Assembly: GCA_012841175.1 (NCBI GenBank)
Contig: DUVG01000200.1
Location: 1 to 26,038 of the forward strand
Direction: 5' to 3'
Length of the DNA stretch: 26,038 nt
Source: Clostridium sp.
GTDB taxonomy: Bacteria; Bacillota; Clostridia; Acetivibrionales; Acetivibrionaceae
The translations under genes were made by a program, and so were the position numbers. The notes beneath the pieces are model-generated. The model did no database searches. It worked only from the letters and a program-made list of their open reading frames with translations, and was not told where the DNA came from. This document shows, one piece after another, positions 1 through 8,191 of this stretch; positions within the stretch are counted from its first letter, which is position 1, and every line of letters starts with the position of its first letter.

Positions 1-3000
1 TATCAACAGAAGGTAAAACTTCCAGATTATATCCTGATACTTTAAAGGCCTCTTCTAGAAATTGGAAATGTATAGGTGACATTTGTGGAGCTAAAATAGT
101 ATGTGTCTTTTTCATTTCCTTTGTAAATAAAACTCTCTTGCAACAGTATTCTCTTTTGCTTGGATTAAAGTTATTATTATCCCTTTCATCAATGGCAGCC
201 TTTAACGACCTGATTCTTATTCTAGCTGCACCTAAATTGTCTATTTCATCTATTTTTAAAACAGTATATATTTTGTCACAACTATTTAAAATCTCTTCCA
301 CTTGGTCAGTCGTCACCGCATCAAGTCCACAGCCAAATGAATTAAGTTGGATAATTTCAAGAAAGCTTTTATCTTTAACAAAATCAGCTGTTCTATACAA
401 TCTTGAATGGTACATCCATTGATCCACAACCCTTAGTGAAATCTCTTCTTTTGCTAAATGGGATATAGAGTCCTCTGTCAAAACAGCCATCCCATACTCT
501 GTTATTATATTGGGAATTCCATGGTTAATTTCAGGGTCTATATGATATGGACGCCCTGCCAAAACCACACCTTTCTTACCTGTCTTTTTAAGGTACTCTA
601 TAACTTCTTCGCCTTTTAATCTAATATCTTTTTTAAATGTCTCATCTTCTTTTCTAGCAAGAATTACAGCTTTTTTTATTTCTGATTTAGAAATGTTAAA
701 TTCTTTTAGTTCTTCATAAAGTCTCTCAATCAACCTTGAATCATTATTATAAGGTAAAAAAGGATTTTTTAATTTTATATTTTTTTCTTTTAATATATCC
801 ATATTGTTTTTTATAACTTCAGGATATGAAGTCACTATGGGACAATTATAATGATTATTGGCATCTTTGTATTCTACTCTTTCATATGGAATACAAGGGT
901 AAAATATAAAATCCACATTTTTGTTTACAAGGCTCATTATATGTCCGTGAACTAATTTCCCAGGATAACATACAGACTCAGAAGGAATGGTTTCCATTCC
1001 AAGCTCATATATCTTTTTTGTAGTCCTAGGTGAAATTTCTACTCTGAATTTTAATTGAGTAAAAAAAGTAAACCAAAATGGATAGTTTTCATACATGTTC
1101 AAAACTCTTGGAATCCCAATTGTGCCTCTTACAGCCTCATCCTTGCTAAGAGATTTGTAAGAAAAAATTCTTCTGTATTTATAATCATATAAATTTGGAA
1201 TATCCTTGTTTTTAGATTCTATACCTACGCCTTTTTCACATCTGTTCCCTGAAATAAACTGCCTTCCATCATGGAAAGTATTAATTGTAAGGAGGCAATT
1301 GTTTCCACATTTTTGACACCTTTTCATATCTACATCAGCTTTAAATTCACTAAGATTCTCCATTGTAATAAGTGAACTTTTTTCAGTTGAAACATTTCTT
1401 TCTAAAGCAATAAGTGCAGCACCATAGGCACCCATAAGGCCTGGAATTTCTGGTCTTATAACCTCTTTTCCTGAAATAATTTCAAAGCACCTTAATACCG
1501 CATCATTATAAAAAGTTCCACCCTGAACAACTATTTTTTCTCCCATTTCCTTTGGGTCTCTTATTCTTATTACTTTCTGAAGAGCATTTTTTACAACAGA
1601 ATATGAAAGACCAGCTGAAATATCCCCTACAGTTGCTCCTTCCTTTTGAGCTTGTTTAACTTTAGAATTCATAAAAACAGTACATCTAGACCCTAAATCA
1701 ACAGGTTGTTTTGCCATTAAAGCTTCTTTGGCAAAATCTGGTAAGTTTATGTTTAAAGAATAAGCAAAAGTTTCAATAAAAGAACCACAACCTGAAGAAC
1801 AAGCTTCATTTAGCATTATACTATCTATTACACCATTTTTGATTTTTAGACATTTCATATCTTGCCCACCAATGTCAAGAATAAAATCCACCCCTGGCAA
1901 AAAAGCCTCTGCAGCTTTATAATGGGCAATTGTCTCAATTTCGCCAATATCAAAACCTAAGGCTGCTTTTAAAAGCGCCTCTCCATACCCTGTAACTGCC
2001 GAGTTTACTATCTTAGCATCTTTGGGCATAAGAGAATAAATTTCTTTTAAAATATTAATTGCAGATGCTATTGGGCTTCCATTATTGCTTCCATAAAAGG
2101 AGTATAAAAGGGCTCCTTCTTTATCAATAAGCACAGCCTTTGTGGTTGTAGAACCTGCATCTAATCCAAAGAAACATTCTCCTTTAAAAGTTTTTATATC
2201 TCGTTTTTTTAATTTGTTAATTTTATGCCTTTTTTGAAATTTATCAAATTCTTCGCTATTGTTAAATAATGGTTGTAACCTTTCAACTTCGTGAACCTGT
2301 ACTTCTTTTAGTACTTGAAGCTTTTTTTCTAATGATTTTACTGAAATCATTTTTGTGTTTTTTGATTCTAATGCCGCACCTAATGCAACAAAGAGCTCAG
2401 CATTTTCAGGAAAAATAGCTTGATGTTCTTTAAGTTTTAAGGTTTCTATAAATCTTAATCTTAATTCAGATAAAAACTGCAAAGGACCTCCTAAAAAAGC
2501 CACATTACCTCTAATTGGCTTTCCACAGGCTAATCCACTTATTGTCTGATTAACAACTGCTTGAAAAACAGAAGCAGCTATATCCTCCTTTGATGCACCT
2601 TCATTTATCAAAGGCTGTACATCTGTTTTAGCAAATACACCACATCTAGATGCAATGGGGTAAATAACCTTATAACCTTTTGCCAGTTGGTTTAACCCTT
2701 CAGCATCTGTCTTTAAAAGAGATGACATCTGGTCTATAAAAGCACCCGTTCCACCAGCACAGGTACCATTCATCCTCTGCTCTATGCTTTCTTCTAAATA
2801 AGTTATTTTAGCATCTTCCCCACCTAATTCTATAACAACATCTGTATGGGGTATAAATCTTTGAATTGCCTTTGTGCTTGCAATAACTTCTTGAATAAAG
2901 GGGATTTCTATCCACTGGGAGACAGACATTCCACCCGATCCTGTTACCATTATTGTAATATATCTGTTTGCAAACTTTTCACATGTTTCGCTTAAAAGCT

Positions 3001-3133
3001 CAAATATGGTGTTTTTTATATCTGAATAATGTCTTCGATATTTACTAAATATTATTTCATCATTTTGGTCAAGTAGAACCAATTTAACTGTAGTGGAACC
3101 AACATCTAATCCCACATTTAATAATTTTTTCAT
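1..3133 (-). CDS. Acyl-CoA dehydratase activase-like fusion protein, 3' end cut by window
   Basis: The open frame runs from an ATG at 3133 through the left edge, giving 1044 residues without a stop. It has two BadF/HgdC-type ATPase (ASKHA) domains in tandem. The first starts GLDVGSTT near residue 8 and has cluster-type cysteines C125 (GTCAGGTG) and C164 (SRCGVF). The second starts GLDAGSTT near residue 324 and has C445 and C484 in matching positions. A four-cysteine motif follows (C606, C609, C613, C632), then a DUF2229/HgdB-like region that continues past the edge. Single-domain family members bind one [4Fe-4S] cluster per dimer and use ATP to inject a low-potential electron into 2-hydroxyacyl-CoA dehydratases. 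Large fusions of this layout, about 1400 residues, are common in Clostridia, but their substrate is generally unknown. An in-frame GTG lies ten codons upstream at 3163, too close to its AAAGGGG; the ATG gives the conserved N-terminus. Confidence 0.85.
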   Translation of the reverse strand, partial: MKKLLNVGLDVGSTTVKLVLLDQNDEIIFSKYRRHYSDIKNTIFELLSETCEKFANRYITIMVTGSGGMSVSQWIEIPFIQEVIASTKAIQRFIPHTDVVIELGGEDAKITYLEESIEQRMNGTCAGGTGAFIDQMSSLLKTDAEGLNQLAKGYKVIYPIASRCGVFAKTDVQPLINEGASKEDIAASVFQAVVNQTISGLACGKPIRGNVAFLGGPLQFLSELRLRFIETLKLKEHQAIFPENAELFVALGAALESKNTKMISVKSLEKKLQVLKEVQVHEVERLQPLFNNSEEFDKFQKRHKINKLKKRDIKTFKGECFFGLDAGSTTTKAVLIDKEGALLYSFYGSNNGSPIASAINILKEIYSLMPKDAKIVNSAVTGYGEALLKAALGFDIGEIETIAHYKAAEAFLPGVDFILDIGGQDMKCLKIKNGVIDSIMLNEACSSGCGSFIETFAYSLNINLPDFAKEALMAKQPVDLGSRCTVFMNSKVKQAQKEGATVGDISAGLSYSVVKNALQKVIRIRDPKEMGEKIVVQGGTFYNDAVLRCFEIISGKEVIRPEIPGLMGAYGAALIALERNVSTEKSSLITMENLSEFKADVDMKRCQKCGNNCLLTINTFHDGRQFISGNRCEKGVGIESKNKDIPNLYDYKYRRIFSYKSLSKDEAVRGTIGIPRVLNMYENYPFWFTFFTQLKFRVEISPRTTKKIYELGMETIPSESVCYPGKLVHGHIMSLVNKNVDFIFYPCIPYERVEYKDANNHYNCPIVTSYPEVIKNNMDILKEKNIKLKNPFLPYNNDSRLIERLYEELKEFNISKSEIKKAVILARKEDETFKKDIRLKGEEVIEYLKKTGKKGVVLAGRPYHIDPEINHGIPNIITEYGMAVLTEDSISHLAKEEISLRVVDQWMYHSRLYRTADFVKDKSFLEIIQLNSFGCGLDAVTTDQVEEILNSCDKIYTVLKIDEIDNLGAARIRIRSLKAAIDERDNNNFNPSKREYCCKRVLFTKEMKKTHTILAPQMSPIHFQFLEEAFKVSGYNLEVLPSVD

Positions 3134-3207
3134 AAGACAGCAGCTCACTAAAGCTACATTCACGCCCCTTTCAAACTGCATTTAAATAACATGCAACAAC
3201 CAATGTG

Positions 3208-3750
3208 TCAATCTTTTAAACGACTTATACTGTTAAAAGGAAAAAACCTTAAGATGGCTTTTCCACCGATATAATCAGTTTTTACAGGTCCAAACTCTCT
3301 GCTGTCACTACTTTGCCCAATAATTCTATTATCTCCTATTACATATACATAACCTTCAGGAACTTTAACACTGCTAAATTCGTCATTTATTGGGAAAGTC
3401 TCATTTCCTCTTATATAATTTTCTTTTAAAATGTCACCATTAACAAAGACATTTCCATCACGTATTTCTACTAAATCACCTTCTATCCCAATAACTCTTT
3501 TTATTATCGGGCTGTTTCTTAAATATATCCCATCATCACCATTAGGATCATTTACTGTTACAATGTCACCTCTGTTAATTTTCCCAAATCTTATGCTTAT
3601 TTTTTCAATAAGAAGTCTATCTCTTTCAGAAAGAGTGTTTTCCATAGAACTTCCTTGTACCACAGTAACTTGAGCAACAAAATTCACAATCAAAACAGCT
3701 AGTAGTATTGCTATTGATATATGAATAACCCAATCTAAGGCTTCTTTCAT
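3208..3750 (-). CDS. lepB: Signal peptidase I
   Basis: This 180-residue protein is a type I signal peptidase, a membrane-anchored serine/lysine protease that removes signal peptides from exported proteins. One N-terminal membrane segment (about residues 8-30) precedes the catalytic Ser35 in GSSMENTL. The general-base Lys84 lies in IIKRVIG, and the conserved GDNR...SDSREFG box spans residues 139-154. The frame stays open upstream to an ATG at 3906, but that extension lacks family character and contains the candidate promoter at 3839-3867, so I use ATG 3750. That start is not ideal: the strong AAAAAAGGGGGG lies 24 bases upstream, and no ATG, GTG or TTG lies between it and 3750. The gene sits downstream of aspS and upstream of the activase-like gene. 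Confidence 0.9.
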   Translation of the reverse strand: MKEALDWVIHISIAILLAVLIVNFVAQVTVVQGSSMENTLSERDRLLIEKISIRFGKINRGDIVTVNDPNGDDGIYLRNSPIIKRVIGIEGDLVEIRDGNVFVNGDILKENYIRGNETFPINDEFSSVKVPEGYVYVIGDNRIIGQSSDSREFGPVKTDYIGGKAILRFFPFNSISRLKD

Positions 3751-3838
3751 AATAGTTTTCTTTGACGTAGTAAGCCCCCCTTTTTTATAGTAAAACCTAT
3801 ATATAAATTTTAAAGAACACAACAATCTATATTTATAA

Positions 3839-3867
3839 ATTCTATATAATTTATAAACACTTTTCAA
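3839..3867 (-). promoter_or_regulatory. Candidate sigma-A promoter for lepB
   Basis: On the minus strand TTGAAA (3867-3862) and TAGAAT (3844-3839) are separated by exactly 17 bases, about 90 bases upstream of the lepB ATG. The region is AT-rich, so chance matches are possible. Confidence 0.45.
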
Positions 3868-3936
3868 GTATGTAGATATATAATTTAATATTAACGAAAC
3901 ATACATATTATTGAATAATTTTAAAAATATGATTTT

Positions 3937-5718
3937 TTAAATATCCAATTTAATATGAAGTTCTTTAAGTTGCTTTTCTTCAACAATATCAGGAGCATTT
4001 GTCATAAGACAAGAAGCATTTTGAACTTTTGGAAAAGCTATTACATCTCTAATACTGCTGCAACCTGCCATTAACATAACTAGCCTGTCAAGTCCAAATG
4101 CCAATCCTCCATGTGGTGGCGTTCCATATTTAAATGCATCTAATAAAAAACCAAATCTTTCTCTTGCTGCTTCTTCGGTAAAACCTAAGTGTTTAAACAT
4201 TGTTGCCTGTAATTCCTGATCGTGTATCCTTATGCTTCCACCACCGATTTCATTACCATTTAGAATAATATCATATGCTTTAGATCTCACTTTTTCTGGT
4301 TCTGTTTCAATATATTTTATATCTTCATCCATAGGTGAAGTAAATGGATGATGTTTTGCCACATATCGCTTTTCTTCCTCATCATACTCAAAAAGAGGAA
4401 ACTCTGTAACCCACAAAAATTTAAACTCTTTATCATTAATTAAATTTAATTTTCTTGCCAACTCAAGTCTTAACTCGCCAAGAGCACTAAATACAATTTT
4501 ATCCTTATCAGCCACAAAGCAAATAAGGTCTCCAGGCTCTCCTCCTACCTTTTCTAGTATAGCTTTAATTTCATCTTCTTTTAAAAACTTTGTAATAGGT
4601 GATTTTAAGTTATCCTCTTCTATTACTATCCAAGCCATTCCTTTAGCATTATAATCTTTTACATACTCACCTAATGCATCTATTTCTTTTCTGCTAAATT
4701 TACTTCCACATCCCTTTGCATTTATAGCTCTAACGCTTCCACCTTTTTTCACTGCATCTGAAAAAACTTTAAAATCACAGTCTTTAACTATATGTGACAA
4801 ATCTATAAGTTCTAAACCAAATCTTGTATCCGGCTTGTCTGTTCCAAATCTCTCCATTGCCTCTTTATAGACCATTCTCTCAAATGGACATTCAACTTTT
4901 AAACCTAGAACTTCTTCAAAAAGTCTTTTGATAAATCCCTCATTAACTTTAATTACATCTTCAACATCTACAAAAGACATTTCTAAATCTATTTGAGTGA
5001 ACTCTGGCTGTCTGTCAGCTCTTAAATCTTCATCTCTAAAGCATTTTACAATTTGAAAATACCTATCAAATCCTGATACCATTAAAAGCTGCTTAAATAA
5101 CTGAGGTGACTGTGGCAGTGCAAATAGCTTTCCTGGATGAACTCTACTTGGTACAAGATAGTCCCTTGCACCTTCTGGAGTGCTTTTTGTAAGCATTGGT
5201 GTCTCTATTTCAAGAAAACCATTATCGTCAAAATAGTCCCTTGCAATTTTTGTTACCTTATGTCTTAACATAATATTCTTTTGCATATCAGGTCTTCTTA
5301 AATCAATATATCTATACTGAAGCCTTAAAGCTTCATTTACCTGTGAATTCTCTTCAATGTACATAGGAGGTGTTTCTGCTGTACTTAATATTCTAAGTTC
5401 ATCTGCCCATATTTCTATCCCTCCTGTAATCATACTAGTATTAATGGCATCACCAACTCTTTTTACAACTTTTCCCCTTACTGCAAGTACAAATTCATTT
5501 CTTATTTTTTCAGCCTTTTCAAATATCTCCTTTTTTGTCTCATTGCTAAATACAACTTGAATAATGCCACTTCTATCTCTTAAATCAATAAATATAAGCT
5601 TTCCTAAATCTCTTCTTTTTTGAACCCACCCCATTACAGTAACCTCTTTATCCACATGGTTAACTGTAACTTCTGTACAATAATGAGTTCTCTTTAAACC
5701 ATAAATTGATTCTCCCAT
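3937..5718 (-). CDS. aspS: Aspartyl-tRNA synthetase
   Basis: This is a class II aminoacyl-tRNA synthetase that charges tRNA-Asp, 593 residues long, the usual bacterial length. It has an N-terminal OB-fold anticodon-binding domain (from GWVQKRRDLGK). The catalytic core carries TPEGARDYLVPSR, motif 2 (FRDEDLRADRQPEFTQID) and motif 3 (AFGLDRLVMLM), with the bacterial GAD insertion between motifs 2 and 3. An ATG six codons further upstream (5736) is in frame, but GGGAG at 5730-5726 sits seven bases before the ATG at 5718, so I choose the shorter form. It lies 38 bases after hisS, the usual Firmicute pairing. I saw no T-box leader in front of either synthetase. Whether it is discriminating or also charges tRNA-Asn cannot be decided here. 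Confidence 0.97.
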   Translation of the reverse strand: MGESIYGLKRTHYCTEVTVNHVDKEVTVMGWVQKRRDLGKLIFIDLRDRSGIIQVVFSNETKKEIFEKAEKIRNEFVLAVRGKVVKRVGDAINTSMITGGIEIWADELRILSTAETPPMYIEENSQVNEALRLQYRYIDLRRPDMQKNIMLRHKVTKIARDYFDDNGFLEIETPMLTKSTPEGARDYLVPSRVHPGKLFALPQSPQLFKQLLMVSGFDRYFQIVKCFRDEDLRADRQPEFTQIDLEMSFVDVEDVIKVNEGFIKRLFEEVLGLKVECPFERMVYKEAMERFGTDKPDTRFGLELIDLSHIVKDCDFKVFSDAVKKGGSVRAINAKGCGSKFSRKEIDALGEYVKDYNAKGMAWIVIEEDNLKSPITKFLKEDEIKAILEKVGGEPGDLICFVADKDKIVFSALGELRLELARKLNLINDKEFKFLWVTEFPLFEYDEEEKRYVAKHHPFTSPMDEDIKYIETEPEKVRSKAYDIILNGNEIGGGSIRIHDQELQATMFKHLGFTEEAARERFGFLLDAFKYGTPPHGGLAFGLDRLVMLMAGCSSIRDVIAFPKVQNASCLMTNAPDIVEEKQLKELHIKLDI

Positions 5719-5756
5719 ATCTTCACTCCCTATCATATTTCCATTTAAAAGTTTTT

Positions 5757-7046
5757 TTAAACATTTGTTACTGTAATAATGGATTCTGTCTCTATATTTT
5801 TCAACCTGTCAATAACTGTGTCTAAATTTATTTCCTTTTCTTCTCCAGTATCCATGTTTTTCAAAAAGGCTTTATTTGTATCAATTTCATTGTCACCTAA
5901 CACAATAGAGAAACAAGCTCCCAACTTGTTTGCATACTTCATCTGTGCTTTAACACTTTTACCCATCAAGTCGGTTTCAGCATTAAGCCCCTCTTTTCTT
6001 AGGTTGTATACTAATCTTTGGGCATAATTTTGCGCCTTTTCTCCTATAGTTGCAATAAATATATGGGTACCTCTAGAGTTGGGAAATTCAATGCCTTGAT
6101 TTTCCATAACCATAAGAAGTCTTTCTAAACCAATAGCAAATCCAATACCTGGAGTTGATGGACCACCACAAACTTCTACAAGTCCGTCATATCTGCCTCC
6201 ACCACATACAGTTCCTTGGGAACCAATATTTTTTGATACAAATTCAAAAACTGTCTTTGTATAATAATCAAGACCTCTTACAATATTTTTATCTATATTG
6301 TATTTGATTCCTAGATTCTCCAATCCCTTTTTTAGCCCCTCTAAGTGCTCATAACATTCTTCACACAAGTTGTCTACAAGTGCCGGAGCTTCCTTCGTTA
6401 TTTCTTTGCATTTTTCTTCTTTGCAGTCTATTATTCTCAAAGGATTTCTCTCAAATCTGTCTTCACAGGTCTTGCATAATTTTTGCAAATTAGGTTTTAA
6501 ATATTCTTTAAGTTTGGTATTGTAATCACTTCTACATTTTTTGCACCCTATGCTGTTTATATTAAGTTCAATATCCTCAATGCCTAATCTATTTAAAAGA
6601 ACATTAATCATTGCTATTATTTCAACATCTATGGAAGGCCCTTTAGCTCCAAAAGCTTCTACTCCAAACTGATGAAACTCCCTATACCGTCCCTTTTGTA
6701 CATTTTCATATCTATAAGCTGTAATATTGTAATAAAGTTTCACTGGCTGTGGCAAAGATGCCATTCCATGTTCAATATAACTTCTCACAACACCTGCTGT
6801 TCCTTCAGGCCTTAGAGTAATACTTCTATCTCCTTTATCTAAAAAAGTATACATTTCCTTTTGAACTATATCTGTTGTATCTCCCACTCCTCTTTGAAAT
6901 AACTCTGTATGCTCAAAAACAGGAATTCTAATTTCCTTGTAACCAAAATTATCACAAACTTTAGCTATTTCGTTCTCTAAATATTGCCATTTATGTATCT
7001 CGCTTGGTAATATATCTCTAGTTCCTTTTGGCGACTTTGTTAACAT
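5757..7046 (-). CDS. hisS: Histidyl-tRNA synthetase
   Basis: This 429-residue class II synthetase charges tRNA-His in the cytoplasm. Motif 1 and 2 regions are visible (KGTRDILP at the start, RPEGTAGVVRSYIE, then ENVQKGRYREFHQFGVEAFG). The histidine-specific motifs are RGLDYYTKTVFEF and GGGRYDGL, followed by motif 3 (GIGFAIGLERLLM) and a C-terminal anticodon-binding domain. The insertion domain contains four cysteine pairs or near-pairs (CKKC, CKTC, CKEEKC, CEEC), likely a metal-binding form. GGAGGT lies six bases before the ATG. In many clostridia a hemZ-type radical SAM gene sits between the upstream hydrolase and hisS; here only 55 bases separate them. Confidence 0.97.
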   Translation of the reverse strand: MLTKSPKGTRDILPSEIHKWQYLENEIAKVCDNFGYKEIRIPVFEHTELFQRGVGDTTDIVQKEMYTFLDKGDRSITLRPEGTAGVVRSYIEHGMASLPQPVKLYYNITAYRYENVQKGRYREFHQFGVEAFGAKGPSIDVEIIAMINVLLNRLGIEDIELNINSIGCKKCRSDYNTKLKEYLKPNLQKLCKTCEDRFERNPLRIIDCKEEKCKEITKEAPALVDNLCEECYEHLEGLKKGLENLGIKYNIDKNIVRGLDYYTKTVFEFVSKNIGSQGTVCGGGRYDGLVEVCGGPSTPGIGFAIGLERLLMVMENQGIEFPNSRGTHIFIATIGEKAQNYAQRLVYNLRKEGLNAETDLMGKSVKAQMKYANKLGACFSIVLGDNEIDTNKAFLKNMDTGEEKEINLDTVIDRLKNIETESIITVTNV

Positions 7047-7101
7047 TACTAACCTCCAATTTAATAGTTTTATTTATTAAAAACATATAAGTAACCAAAT
7101 G

Positions 7102-7704
7102 TCAATGATAAGCCTTTTCAGCCCCAATGGTTGTAGCCGGACCATGACCTGGATAGACAATGGTCTTTTCATCTAAAGTCATAAGTTTATTTCTTATTGA
7201 AAAGAGTATTTCTTCCTCATCACCATCTCCTAAATCTGTCCTTCCTCTTGCCATTTTAAACAATGTATCTCCAGTAAACAATCTGTTTTCAGCTTTTATA
7301 CAAATGCATCCTGATGAATGGCCTGGAGTATGAATTATTTCAAAATTAATTCCACCTGCACTAATTTCATCCCCATCCTTTAAAACTCTATCAGCAGCTT
7401 TAAAAGACATTCTTTGTCCATATAATCCAGAGCCGTTTAAACCCGGATCTAAAAGCTTTTTACTGTCATTTTCATGAACTAAAACTTCTGCTCCTGTCTT
7501 TTCACGAAGTTCGTCAACATGGCATATATGATCAATATGAACATGGGTTAGAACAATATATTTAATTTTTATTTTTTTCTCATCTAAAACTTTCATTACT
7601 TCTTCAGTGCTAACACCAGCATCTATAATGATTCCTTCGTTGTTATTATAGACAATATAACAATTAGAATCAAACATTCCTGTAGGCAAACATTCAATCA
7701 ACAT
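7102..7704 (-). CDS. Metallo-beta-lactamase-fold hydrolase, glyoxalase II-like
   Basis: This 200-residue protein has the full metal-binding set of the glyoxalase-II-like branch: HVHIDH at residues 54-59, His129 in HTPGHSSG, Asp146 in FTGDT and His187 in YPGHGP. Family members are binuclear zinc or iron hydrolases; the physiological substrate of this small clostridial type (YqgX-like) is not settled. The frame is open upstream to a TTG that overlaps the dtd stop, but AGGGAGG seven bases before the ATG at 7704 marks the start. It lies in the recJ-to-aspS cluster directly after dtd, as in many Firmicutes, which suggests co-transcription rather than a shared pathway. Confidence 0.9.
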   Translation of the reverse strand: MLIECLPTGMFDSNCYIVYNNNEGIIIDAGVSTEEVMKVLDEKKIKIKYIVLTHVHIDHICHVDELREKTGAEVLVHENDSKKLLDPGLNGSGLYGQRMSFKAADRVLKDGDEISAGGINFEIIHTPGHSSGCICIKAENRLFTGDTLFKMARGRTDLGDGDEEEILFSIRNKLMTLDEKTIVYPGHGPATTIGAEKAYH

Positions 7705-7724
7705 AAAAAAACCTCCCTCTAAAC

Positions 7725-8174
7725 TCAAAATTCTTTTTTGCTGTCTAAAAGTATAGTAACTGGACCGTCATTATGTATTTCCACAGACATCATCGTCTGA
7801 AATTTTCCTGTTTCAACCTTCACGCCATGTTTTTGGCACTCCTCTATAAACTGATTATAAATCTTTTCTGCATCCTCTGGCCTTGCAGCTTTGTCAAATC
7901 CTGGTCTCTTTCCTTTTCTACAATCTCCATACAATGTAAATTGTGATATAACAAGCAGCTGACCATTTATATCTTTTAATGAAACATTCATTTTCCCATT
8001 TTCATCTTCAAAAATACGCAAATTTACTATTTTATCTGCTAAATACTCAATATCTTTTTGTCCATCTTCTTTACCTATACCTAAAAGAACATTGAGACCT
8101 TTATTAATTTTACCAACTATCTCGTTTTCTACACTAACTTTAGAAAAAGTCACTCTCTGCACTACTGCACGCAT
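7725..8174 (-). CDS. dtd: D-aminoacyl-tRNA deacylase
   Basis: This 149-residue protein is a close match to DTD, which hydrolyses D-aminoacyl-tRNA (and Gly-tRNA-Ala) so that D-amino acids do not enter translation. Both signature motifs are intact: SQFTLY (residues 77-82) and the cross-subunit Gly-cisPro motif NDGPVT (135-140). The enzyme works as a homodimer with the active site at the interface. It follows rel by 17 bases, with an AAGGAGAGG ribosome binding site, and its stop is 20 bases before the next ATG, so it is surely co-transcribed. It is full length. Confidence 0.97.
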   Translation of the reverse strand: MRAVVQRVTFSKVSVENEIVGKINKGLNVLLGIGKEDGQKDIEYLADKIVNLRIFEDENGKMNVSLKDINGQLLVISQFTLYGDCRKGKRPGFDKAARPEDAEKIYNQFIEECQKHGVKVETGKFQTMMSVEIHNDGPVTILLDSKKEF

Positions 8175-8191
8175 ATTACCTCTCCTTACTG

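Noticed and set aside
138..422. 94-codon plus-strand open frame inside the activase gene
   Set aside because: It is antisense to a well-supported conserved coding sequence and has no ribosome binding site.
3751..3906. 52-residue N-terminal extension of lepB
   Set aside because: It is Tyr/Lys-rich without family similarity, has no ribosome binding site, and contains the candidate promoter.
5719..5756. T-box leader for aspS or hisS
   Set aside because: The gaps before both genes are too short (38 and 55 bases), and no GGTGG-type T-box sequence is visible.
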